Positions 23,101-35,100 of a DNA stretch of 64,000 nucleotides are shown here, piece by piece; positions within the stretch are counted from its first letter, which is position 1, and every line of letters starts with the position of its first letter. The DNA comes from Aplectana chamaeleonis (taxonomy: Eukaryota; Nematoda; Chromadorea; Rhabditida; Cosmocercidae): NCBI GenBank assembly GCA_029168955.1, contig JAPDOI010000878.1:124001-188000 (forward strand), in the 5' to 3' direction. A program made the translations under genes and the position numbers. The notes beneath the pieces were generated by a model. The model ran no database searches and was not told the origin of the DNA. It saw nothing but the letters and a program-made list of their open reading frames with translations.

Positions 23101-26100
23101 AGTTGCAGTCGAAATGTAACGACAGAGTAAGTTTCGAACAAAGTTTAAGAAATGTTTTGTTTTCATCTGTTTTGAACAGTTTTCCTAAATTTTGAGACTT
23201 TTTTCATTGTTGTTAATGGAATTCCTAACTGAAACAGAAAAGAGATTAGAAGTAAGAGGAAAGGCCTACGCTCCCTTCCGAAAATCCCCAACACGGAGTC
23301 TCTAGGGGGGGGGGGGTGTAACAGAAGCAAGGGCTCTGTTTTTCAACCACGTCCGAAAGGGGTCCAAGCAGGGCTGGTGCTCAATTGCAGGAAATAAGGT
23401 ATCTTAGGGTCACATATTTTTAAGGTTTTGATTTGTTCTTTTGCATATGAAGAAATCCTTTTTCGAGTTTACAATTTCCATTCGCTACGTGTGAGTGATT
23501 TCTCTGCTGCGTGAGCATTACCTTCAAGAGACGTAAACTTCGTTCGGAAGAGACTGTCCGCCCATGCGGTCGGCAGGCGTGTCGAACAGCTTTTTTTTTT
23601 TCGGCCAAACCGTTCCACGACTGCAGACATCGGACTAGGATATTATTCAGTATGCGTCTTAGAATCATCCTAATCGAATTACAGGGGCCGTATGCACATC
23701 TCTCCCCAAGCGTCCCCGTCCCCGCGGAGGCCATCTGTGATTGGTCAAATTTGTCCGATGACCAATCACAGAGTGGCTTCGCGGGGACGGGAACGATCGG
23801 GGAGAGATGTGCATACGGCCCCAGATCTGAAAATGCCTTCGCGACGACCACACGACACGCACGCCAACCGCGTGGGCGGACAGTCTTATTTGGACAGGCT
23901 TTACCTCTTTATCGTGAGCTGAAGGTCTTGCTTTGCGAGGGTCATCTCTTTATATCTCCTCCTTGGACCCGCGAGCGGACAGCTCAAATCAGGCCTGCGC
24001 TAGCGTAGTGTAGCGCTTTGCTAGCACTTACTTACAGGGTGGGTCAGGGAGTACGAGACTGTGAAAATGTGGAGGTTCTATTCAAGTACGGCTTCCGATA
24101 AATCTCAACATTGAAAACTCTCGATAGAATAAAAAGACGTTCGCCTCCAAGTATAGCACAACTTTTATTCGGCTGACGTTTCGACCTTTCCTCCTCCTTC
24201 CTAACCTGAAAAATTGAACACGTCCACTGAGCTACTCGATCAAGCGCCATTGCATTCTACAGAGTCTCAATATATGGATGATTAGGCCACCCAGGAAGCA
24301 TCAGATATGAAAGGAGTATGGAACGCCCTCATGCCATGAGCCGCAACAACTCAAGGAGTCACCAACTCACAATCAGACGATTGGGCGTATCAACGGCGGA
24401 CAAGTTGCCTACCGACCTCGACATGGGCGATGTTCGAAAAGAAATTTGCACACGGTTGGCTCGCACATTCTCTGAAGGTATTGGCCGAGATCTAGCCGTC
24501 AAATAGCCACGAAATGCCTGCTTCCAGCGTAATAGCCGAGAAATAGCCGCCAAATAATGCTCGCCGCGAAGTAGCCGGGAAATAATGCTCTCGACAGAAG
24601 TATACGACGCACTACTGATACATGATTCGAGTACCAAAACCGTCGTCGGTTCAATTCTCCAAGCCTGAGCTACTTGGACCCTGCCCAGCCTATGAAGGCC
24701 CCACCCAACCGCTGGCGGCCCCGTATGGCAGCTCGGTGGGCCGGCGACGGCCGCGTCACGGTTATTTTTATTACTTCTCGGTTATTGCTCGGCTTTTCTG
24801 CGAAAACCCAAGAAAAAGCCGAGAAATAGCTCACCAGGAGGCGCTGCGGAGCCTGGTGGGCTGTTTCTCGGTCAGAACTCTCAGGGTGGCGCGGTAGATA
24901 CGCACTGTCACACGACAGGTACGCATGATTTCATTTGAAGGAGCTAGTATCGTCACGCATTAATGCTCAAATGCAGAGATAGTGATGGAAGAGGATTGTT
25001 GAGTTCCCATCATAAAAGTTTAGTTTAGGCCACATTTGAAGCGAAAGTACGGGGGAATTTGGAGAAAAAAACGCGCAGTCAATTTAAAATGGCAGAATAC
25101 GGCCGACCTCGCAATTCTGATCAAGATTTTTTATCAGTAGCAATTACATTCTGAGAAAAACAAGTGAAAGGCTCAAAGCATAGAAGGCAAATCAAGCTTT
25201 TACAATACCGATTTAGAGAGTGATTGAGTTCACAGTCATCCACTTTAGGCCTAACACTTGTTTCAAAGAATATGATTCTGTGAGAGAATATGTATTACTT
25301 TCCTGCTCTTCCACTTTAACTTGCTTGTGCGTTTTTTCTTCAAATTCTCACTCTCTCCTCTTAAGTTGCCAGAGATAGGCCTATTTTACAGCTCCATCGC
25401 CGATCGCTACCATAGCATGCTTGAATGAGAATTGACGTGCGTCGCTATAACGATCGAGACGCATGATTATCACACTACCGCATCGCGCGGCGATTAAACT
25501 TTGGAGTGGGCCCTGCGTTTTCATGATAATTACTCAACGACCGATTTTATCACGAAGCATGCATTTGAGCATTAACAAGGCTTTTTTCGCGTGGGGAGCA
25601 TAGCAACATTAACTTGTCCAATATCTATGGAGTCTAAAACGAATAAGTCGATCAAATGGTGATATGTTCTTGCGAATAGGTTATGTTTCTAACTTCATGT
25701 GAAAGGACAAACACCATATTGCAATCCGAGACTACCGTGGACTTGAAAGAAGTGAATGAAATAAGTTTGCATCAATTTGAATTCTCCGCAAAAGATCGCC
25801 ATCCCCCTTAGAGATCAAAGATGCATCCATTGACACTTGAAATCACTTGCACCATCGTTGACCATTCGTCGTGAAGTTTTTATTTTTCATTCAGATGCGT
25901 GTGCTGGTCGATCGAGTCTGCGATGCTTAGCAGGTGGCTATCCGGATCCTAATAATTGCGCCGTTTGTCGATGTCCCGAAGGTTTGGGAGGTGCGGACTG
26001 CAGTCGACTACAACCTAGTGGTGAGTGCGACATTCGTTGGAAATCGGCGGGGGATGGAAATATATCTGAGGTCATGGTCGGATGGAAACTTATCGCAGGA

Positions 26101-29100
26101 AAAATTGTTCCTCAGTGGTGACATACAAAGAAAGGATCTCGTGAAAAATAACATGAAAACCTTTTCAGTTCTTTCAAAAAAATATTTTTGGTTCCCCCAC
26201 ACTCTTTTCATCTCTAGTAAGAATAAAAGATAAAGTTCCCGGTGTTGATCAATCCCTTCGGGATGCGCCACACACTCGACTTCCACTCGAAATCGTAGAG
26301 GCTTTTGAATGTGTATTGACCTATACAAAGACTTGCGGGGCCAGCTGATGTTCAAGTCAATGTTTTCTTCTCCCATAGAAGTCTGGCACCAACTCGCCGA
26401 CCCCATAGGGCCAGGAGGCTTGGTTGGCCTTGGATTAGGCTCGATTAGTCGACCGTGTGCACGACAGTGGCGCCTCCTGCCACTGCCCTACACGCGCCAT
26501 TTTATCTTCTCTTCCTTCGGTGCATTTAGCAAACGATGGAGGCTATAAAACTTCATGAAATAATCAAAAGTTGGAAAATACTTCAAAGTTCAACTTTCCA
26601 GAAATCTCAAAACTTCCTCTCGCGGCTAGCTCTCGGCACCTAGCACCTTTCTCGAAGGCAGCGTACGCGCAAAAAAACCGTCATCCTTTTTTTTCCTACT
26701 TTGTGCAGATAGGCCTACCATGTAGTGAAATAAAGCCAAGAAACCTCCCAAAACACTCAAATTTCGGAGAAAAAGCCGAAGAGTTCAGCTTCCTTTTTCT
26801 CACGTCTGTCCGGTGTGTCTTGTGTAATACACAAACATAGGAAAACTGGATCGGCTGAAATGGTTTAGCCCATTGTGGCTTCCTTAGATTCTTGTCCAAC
26901 TCCTCAGATTGATTATTTCTTTTGGCCTTTCCATTGTCAATAATCCTCCAAAAACAAGAAGCTTTCAATACACACGTCCGAGCTCGAGGATCTCTCGGAA
27001 TAAATAATATAGAAATTTGGATTTTCACGGCCTGTCGGAGCCTGTCGTGGCGCTTTTGCTCCTCCTGCTAGATGATCGACCGGTAAAACGCCTTTTCAGA
27101 CCACGGAGTACTTTTCAAGAGGCTATATCATTATGAATACGCAGCAGTCCCTACATTTGCCAACAATCTCCACTTGATTGATTAGAAAAAAAAACAATTA
27201 TGGATTTCTGCACGGACGCTGTCTTTAAATCTGCACAACTGGCCGAATGGCTCACCAACCGAATATGTATGGTAGCTATCTACCCTATTTTGTTGCTGGG
27301 CCATTCGGCCAGTTGTGCCGGTTTGAGAAGGTCGTAGTTATACACCAGCGGGACGCTGCGGAAATAGCAAGACAGCTACCGCTTATGTGCGTCCTAAGTG
27401 TGCTGAGGCAAGCCAAAAGGGAGAGTTGTCCCAGGAAAACGCACCGGAAGCCCGCACCAAGCAGTTATACACGCCGCGGCCCTGTATACTGTATCCTTGA
27501 GGGACCTACCCCGTTGGAAATTTGCCAATTTCCATCAGCTGATTATTTTCCAGATCTAAACTTGTTAAAATACCACCAAAACGACATAACGAGCATTGCT
27601 ATGACTGGAGCAGTAGATTTCTAATGACTTTTTGCAATGAACAAGTGATAGAAGCGTGAAATATCGATAAAATACAATTGAAACGCCCGGAAGTTCTTGG
27701 TCCGCAATATTGCGTCAAAGACATCAAAGACGCAACGTTGCAGACGAGTCTCTGATCCACGCGGCAAGCGGCGGCGATGTCATCGCGGGACGTTTTCGTT
27801 CCGGTGGTGTATAACTACGGCCTAAGCCGCGAAAACTCAACGCCAGCTGAAGTTTCAGTATTCCTGTAAAATTGAATTTTCACAGTTTTCGAATTTTTAA
27901 ATTTATCATATAGTTTTGTAGTCTCCATCGTTTGTTGAATGTATTGAATCACAATGAAGCTTGACTTGAACAAATGAAAACTCGAGATTGTGATAACAGC
28001 ATAAAATCAAGTACTGTTAGGTGAGGTATAGCGCTTGATTGCATTGATAGGCACAATTTTTCCAAACTGGTCAACCTTTCACTCTCAAAAGTCAACGTAA
28101 GCAAGGCTGGCCCTAATTTAGCCCAGAAACACGGTTTTCGCCGTCTTTAGAAGTATGCTCAGCTATATGAGGCACCAAACCTTCCGTAGACCATGGAGAA
28201 CTCGAAAGTGAAATCTATCGTAAACACTGCCTCTAATCTTGCAGCATGTGGCGGTGAACTGCACGCGACTGACTCATGGCAGACCCTAAGCAGCCCTCAG
28301 GGTAAAGACGTCAAGTGCTACTGGCGGATATCAGTGAGTTCTCCCTCAAATTTATCTCTCTTATTCATCGAGTGAATTGACCAATGTAAACCGTTCTCAC
28401 AGGTCCCTGACGGTGCTCATGTACGATTTCGACTGTCCGACGGAGAGTTTCCATGTTCATATGGCTGTCAATCATATGTGGAGATCAAACACAAATTGGA
28501 TATCCGGTTGACCGGATTCCGAAGGTATTCATAACTCTTCAGAAACGATTCAGCGCAAAAACCTGACAACGACCCAAAAGTTGGCCGATGATTTATTCCC
28601 GCCGGACTTTGCTAACACTGAACACATGTTGTTAATTTTATGCGCAGTCTACTGTGCTTATCTGGGCCAAATTCCGGTCCGCAATTGCGTCTCGACACGC
28701 TTTGCGGCCGCACGCTCCCGAGTCAGAAGAGCTTACACCGCCGCAGCCGCCTATCTGCTGACTCTGGGTGGGTTTTGGAAACTGGAAACTAAGAAAAATT
28801 GGAGAAAATTGTGTAAAAAAGCCACACCGAGTCGGCTTTGGCGCTGGAAACCCGACTGACACAAGCGCGTGCGGCTGCAAAGCGTGTCGAGACGCAATTG
28901 CGGACAGGAATTTGGCCCGGATAAGCACAGTATATCACATAAATTATGGTCTATGATAGCTGGTTCTGGTAGGGTTTGGGCCAACCCCCCCCACAAACAC
29001 AATTCCTAAGCATGCACACTATCGCGCCTTCAAGTGAATGATTTCAACAAGCTTCCAGCGTTAAAATATTTTTGGCCACGTTCCATACAGCCCACGGCAG

Positions 29101-32100
29101 CTGAAAAATGCGATTGTGCGGTTGCGTATTTCCACTAAGCATACTGTAGGTTGCGGACGTTGCGCCGTAATCGACGGCAGATTTGTTATTTCGTCCTAAT
29201 CTGAAGAAAAAAAACACCGGAAACGTTGAGAAATGGTAAGCTCCTCAACCTCCACACACATTATCAGTACACCTTAAGCCTTATGGTTATAGATACTCGA
29301 TACAGATACACGCAGGAATATCAACAAAGAAGACATTTTACAATAAATGAAAATAACAAAGGAACTCCTTTTTCTGATTATTCCTACGTGCATTAATGGT
29401 AAAGACTCCAGGTATATCAGGAGTGTTTGTGGTTGGGGGGAAACTGGCCGTTTCTTTACGTTTCCGAAGTTTTTTTTTTCAAAATTCAGAGAAAAAAATT
29501 ACAAACCCGCCGTCGATTTTGGTGCGACGTCCGCAACCTACAGTGTGCATTGTGGAAGTACGAAACGTAACCGCCTTATTTCGTTGTCGTCGACTGTATA
29601 GTTAGGTTCGTGGCTTGTTTCCCTAATAAAAAACATTTAAATTCAGACCGCGGCTGGAGCGGCGGTTTAAATCTCACCAGCGGCTGGTAATTGGTAATTA
29701 CCAGCCAGCTGCTGAGAAAATTTAGACCGCCGCGCCAGCCGCGGTTTGAATTAAAATGTTTTTTTCTTGAGAAAACAAGCCACGGACCTAACCATACCTC
29801 TGGTCGAGCTCATGGTAGGCTACACTACAGATGAACAAAACTGATACAGTGTAGTTCACCGAAACGTATACATCTGCAGACGAAGTAGAAGCGGTCGGGT
29901 ACAGATCAATATGCATGAAACTCACTGCCGCACGTTTGCCACCGGTTGAGCAAGGGCGGTCGGATTGTAATAAGGTTGATGCTCATGAATCTCCAACCGA
30001 CTGCTTCTGTTTCGTCTGTAGATGATCGATTTTTTATGCAATACGCTAAATACATTGCTGCTTCCATTCATGTCTGGATCACAGTTATAGTGTTTGTCCA
30101 GTGGGTGAAGACAGTATTCACGGGACAGAACTTCAATTTTATACTCATACTTGTTTTAGAGACTACATATTACCACCTCATAGTGTGTGTACACACAAAA
30201 TCATGAGTTTTGACTTTTCTGCGAATTGATTCAGACAGGAAAAAAATATATGTTACAAATGTGCAATTAATGAAAGCTTTCGCTGCTCTTCCTCCACTAG
30301 TAATACATATAACGGAAAGTGATCAGAGCCTGAAAAGCTGCGAGCAAGGTCAGACCATTTCATCGCGAAGAGTTTATTTCATATCACTTTGCAAGAATCC
30401 TTAGACCGGGTGATCCTCTGGAATAAGCTGCAGTTGTCTTTATCACAATGGTTATCAGGAACTTGTAATGTGAAAGTGTCTGCATGGGTGCCTACCGTCT
30501 TTGGTCGTAATTTGCCAATGATAAGATTCTGCTATCGTTCGTGATGGTTTGTCGGCCACCGATTGTTCCGCAGCTCAGCTAATCAGCTGATCCTATCAGC
30601 CGGTTCACTGTGCAGGAAGATAAATCATCACTTCCAGAATTCCGTTGTGTTTATCAGAGTCTTAAGATGGATTCCAAAACGGTCGGCTCCGCGGAAAGGC
30701 CAAGGATTTGGCATATCTGAAAAATGTTGTGAAATTCATTGCATGGATTTGGCGATCAAAAAATTCTTTCAAATGCTGCGAAATAGTTGCAAATGGATTT
30801 GGAGGTAAAGAAAATAACACAAATGTAGTGAAATTCGCTCCACTCGATTTGGTGGTCAACGAGCTCCTTAAAATGCTGTGAGATTGATGCAAATGGATTT
30901 GGCGGGAGCTCTAAAAATTAACAAAGCCAAATTACTCGCCAGAAGGATTGAAACGTCCTCTGATCAAAAGGGCCAGGACGTGACCGTTTACGATCACCCA
31001 AGCTGCCAAAGCGGCTGACAAATCTCAACAGAAACGATAAATAAACATGTCGTGTTTAGAAAATAAAAAAGGTGATATTTAATAGCATTATCTCACTCCG
31101 AAAAACTCCCATTCGTTTGGAGCGCACGCTCTCCATAAACCTACGGTGCTTCACTAACGTTCAAGCTAACGAGAGGGCCGCCATTGCGAAGGGCAGGTAA
31201 TGCAACTTGATGGTCTTTGTGGCGTCCTAATTAGGTTTTCGATACAAAAAATGTCCAAAATGTTTTCCATCTTTCGCTAGCTTCATTTTCGTTTTAATTT
31301 GGTCCGAATTACATTTGACGCGGATCCCCACTCTGACGCGTGATTTGGCTTTGATAACGTATAGAGCTCCCGCCAAATCCATTCGCAACAATTTCATAGA
31401 AATTTAAAGGCATCGTACGCTCAGAACACCGTATATTAATTTTTCATGTTTTTGTGTAGCTTGGCCTCTCTAGTGAACGAAAATGTCAAAGGGGCCCATG
31501 AACAACCTTCATTTGTGAAGAAAAGTCAATAGGAACACTTTGTAAAAAGGAATTTGAATTTCGCGCCAAAATGGTTTTTGACGTTTTTCTGCCTTTGGAG
31601 GCCTCGTCACTGTCATTTTCGAAGTATTTGGGCATGTAGAGTTTGTGCCGTAACTGTTTTTCATGTTGTTTGGCGGTCGCATCAACGTTCTATGAAAAAG
31701 TGCTAGATGACTGGTGAGAACTGGTGGCGGATTCTCATCTTTAACCCCTTCCAACTTCATACCCAAACGTTTTTGAGGCGCCAAAGTTTCCCAGTGTGGT
31801 CTACCGGGCTCATTCATGAAATTGAGCCTGAAAAATAAAAAATCGGTTTTTAGCGCGAACGATGCCTTTAAGGAGTTCGATGACCGCCAAATCGAATATA
31901 CTGTGCTTACCTGGGCCAAATTCCGGTCCGCGATTGCGTCTCGACACGCTTTGCGGCCGCACTCTCCCGAGTCACAAGAGCTTACAGCGCCGCAGCCGCC
32001 GATCTGCTGACTCTAAGTGGGTTTTGGAAACCGGAAACTAAGAAAAATTGGAGAAAGTAGTATAAACAAGCCACATCGAGTTATCTTTGGCGCTGGAAAC

Positions 32101-35100
32101 CCGACTGATTCGAGCGCGTGCGGCCGCAAAGCGTGTCGAGACGCAATTGCGGACCGGAATTTGACCCAGATAAGCACAGTAGCAAATTTCACTACATTTG
32201 CATCATTTTGTTTACCTCGAAATCCACTCGCAACTATTTCACAGCATTTGGAAGAATTGGTTTATCGCAAAATTCATGCAAAGAATTTCACAACATTTTT
32301 TAGCAATGCCAAATCCTTGACCTTTCCGCGAGCCAAACCTTTCGGAAATTTCACAACTTTCCCCAAGGGTTTCCCTTCCACACAAACTCTTCGAACTTGA
32401 TTGCGTATTGAGGTTTATTACCCTTCTAAACCAACGCAGTTCCGGGGTGGAATTTTTCATTTAGCACTTGAGTCACTTAGTTCTTCATAAATTGTGATTT
32501 CTATTATATTGAACATGTGACCCCTCCCTGTGTTACCGCTAGCCACCTCGCACCCAGTTTTGTTTACTGTCTGCTCTCCTTCCCTCAGACTTATGCAGTA
32601 GTCGAGCAACAACTGTACAGTATTATTACCTAGAACTAGTTATTACCACATTCCAATAAACCGCTATTCATTTTTCTGAGGCTCGTTTGCTCTATTTGAG
32701 TATTTGTCGCAGCACATACAGTGCGGTCGGCTGCCAAGGGTAAAAAGGCGGCGGCGGTCGCCGCCGTTTTTGTGCGGCGTCCCATTCAGGAACGGTTTAC
32801 CGCGTTTAACGACTTCCCCGGTTGATTCTGTTTCTGTGACACTTTCAAGGCAGCCCTGCGATTCTGCCAAAGAAGTTTTAGGAAATTTCGAATACTTTGA
32901 AATTTTTTTTCGAGAAATTGAACTGGAAGGGTGACGAGTCTTCAGAAGTTCATAACCATTTTCAAAACAACTGCTTATGGTCAAAGAAAATTGTAAGTTA
33001 TACAAAACATGCAGTATACCTTGTATAAAACAATTTGTCAGAAAACTGCGAGCTGGAAATAGAAATACTCTGGATAAAAATTACAACACACAACTGCAGA
33101 GCTCGAGAGAAATCAATTTTCGGCTCAGACAGGCTAATGGTGGTTGAAATGTTATAATGATGATTCAAATGATTTATATGCACAACCACGAATACACCGA
33201 AAAATTTTCTGGTTGAACGGGCATTTTTGAAAAAATTCTGAAAACTGGTGTTTTTTTTTCGGGAATTCAATGTCTATTTAAAGACCCTAACAAATTTACT
33301 TCTTTGTTTTGATTGATGCTTTCATTAGAGCTAGGTATGTGACACCACCAAAAAGTTATCTGGTCATTTTTGATTGCCGATTTCCAAATTATCATTTACT
33401 CAACATTGTTCCGCGAGACGTGACCAGTTTTTATGAGGTTTTCGAGTGTATAGCTCCTATAAAAAAGATTATCCGAGAACAGTAGCTATGAAAAAGTCCA
33501 TGTGGGCATCAGTAAGAAATAGCAGAATATAAGAAACACGAAAACGAGAAAATTTGATTTTTTTTTAAATTTCGCATTTTTCGTTTTTTTTCTGTTGTGT
33601 TTCAGCACTTATTAAAAAGCTCCACTGTGCAATGCAGCGATGATGACGGTACCTTCTAATGAGAGCACACATTTCTACATTATGAACTAGTTTGAGACGA
33701 AATTATAGAAAAATGGGTGAGAAATTTGCTTTCAAAAAGTGTTTCGCGCTCACTTTAGTGGCATTTCTTTCATATCCAGGTTTATGTGGATTTATGAGAA
33801 GAAACGGGAGATGATACTCCAGAAAAAGTTTATTCGCGTTTCAGTGAACATTTCGGAAAGCCATGTAGAAGTTTTCATAGAAAACGATTCAACTTTGGTT
33901 TTGCAAAAAACAATGATATCAAAAGTTCAATATTTGCACCGACGTCAAACAATTTGTATTTAGGCTTCACCAACGCGCTTGTCACATATGAAAGAGAAAA
34001 AGGGTGGCGATTAAACCTCGCAGTACGGACGAGAATACCTAAGTGGTCATGAAAAAAACAGGAACCAAACTCAGCTGTTCATGCTCAAAACTATTTTCCT
34101 CAGAGTATATTGATCCCAAATCAGTTCATATCGTGATAATGAAGCGAAACGCTCATACACAGAATAGTAATGAGCCAAGCCCTTGAATAGGCGACAAAGA
34201 AAATCTCAAACGTGCATGCGAAAATATTAGATTTTTTCGTTGATGGAATTCTGAGGTAAGGGTCCGATCTGGGCTCAGTATTGACAGATGACTGTCATTA
34301 GAGTGAAATCGACGAAATCCTTGCTCGCTCACAAAAACACCCAAACAACATTCATATTCATAGCAAAAACTCATGCGCCAAATTTTGTTTGAGATGGGAT
34401 TCGGAGAGGGAAGATGTGCGGAGAAAACGACCAACTTTTTCACAGAAAACAAAATTCGAAAAAAATATGAATCCGTTGATTCTGCTACGATTCTTTCACG
34501 CTAAAGTACAGATGCGAAGATGCAGGTTGTGGCAAATAGCATAGCTCCTTTGAATGTGCCCTAGATTCCCGCTGGCATCGAGTTGTAGTGCATTCGCATC
34601 TGTACACTAGCGTGAAAGAATCGTTGCTAGATCAGCGGATTCATATTTTTCCGAATTTCGTTTTCTATGAAAACGCTGGTCGTTTTCTGTGCACATTTTT
34701 TTTTCTCCGCATCACATTTCGAACAAAATTTGGCGCATGAGTTTTTTCTATGAATGTGAATGTTATTCGGGTGTTTTTATGAGCGAGCACGGATTTCGTC
34801 GATTTCACTTTACTGACAGTCATCTGTCAATAGTGAGCCCAGGTCGGTCGGACCCCTGAGCTCAGAATTCCGTCAACGAAAAAAATAGAATATTTTCGCA
34901 TCCACGTTTGAGATTTTCTTTGTCGCTTATTCAAAGGCTTGGCTCATTACTATTCTGTGTATGAGCGCTTCGCTTCATTATCACGATATGAACTGATTTG
35001 GGATCAATATACTCTGAGGGAAATAGTTTTGAGCATGATCAGCTGAGTTTGGTTCCTGTTTTTTTCATGACCACTTAGGTATTCTCGTCCACACTGCGAG

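Larger units (their letters stand above)
30668..32345. repeat. foldback element with two nested MITEs in its right arm
   Basis: The left arm 30668-30915 is uninterrupted. Its inverse is found in three pieces: 31366-31403, 31872-31898 and 32182-32345. The gaps are exactly the two MITEs 31408-31867 and 31901-32179 plus their target duplications. Landmarks are AGAGCTCCCGCCAAATCCAT and GCCAAATCCTTG(A/G)CCTTTCC. Confidence 0.92.

Noticed and set aside
23511..24008. 165-codon open frame, one of the longest on the + strand.
   Set aside because: It lies across the palindromic MITE 23551-23886 and a matching frame exists on the other strand; the peptide is a mirror-like artefact.
24620..24690. tRNA gene suggested by GGTTCAATTCTCC.
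   Set aside because: No matching A box, anticodon arm or acceptor stem could be paired around it; it is mentioned only as a weak SINE hint.
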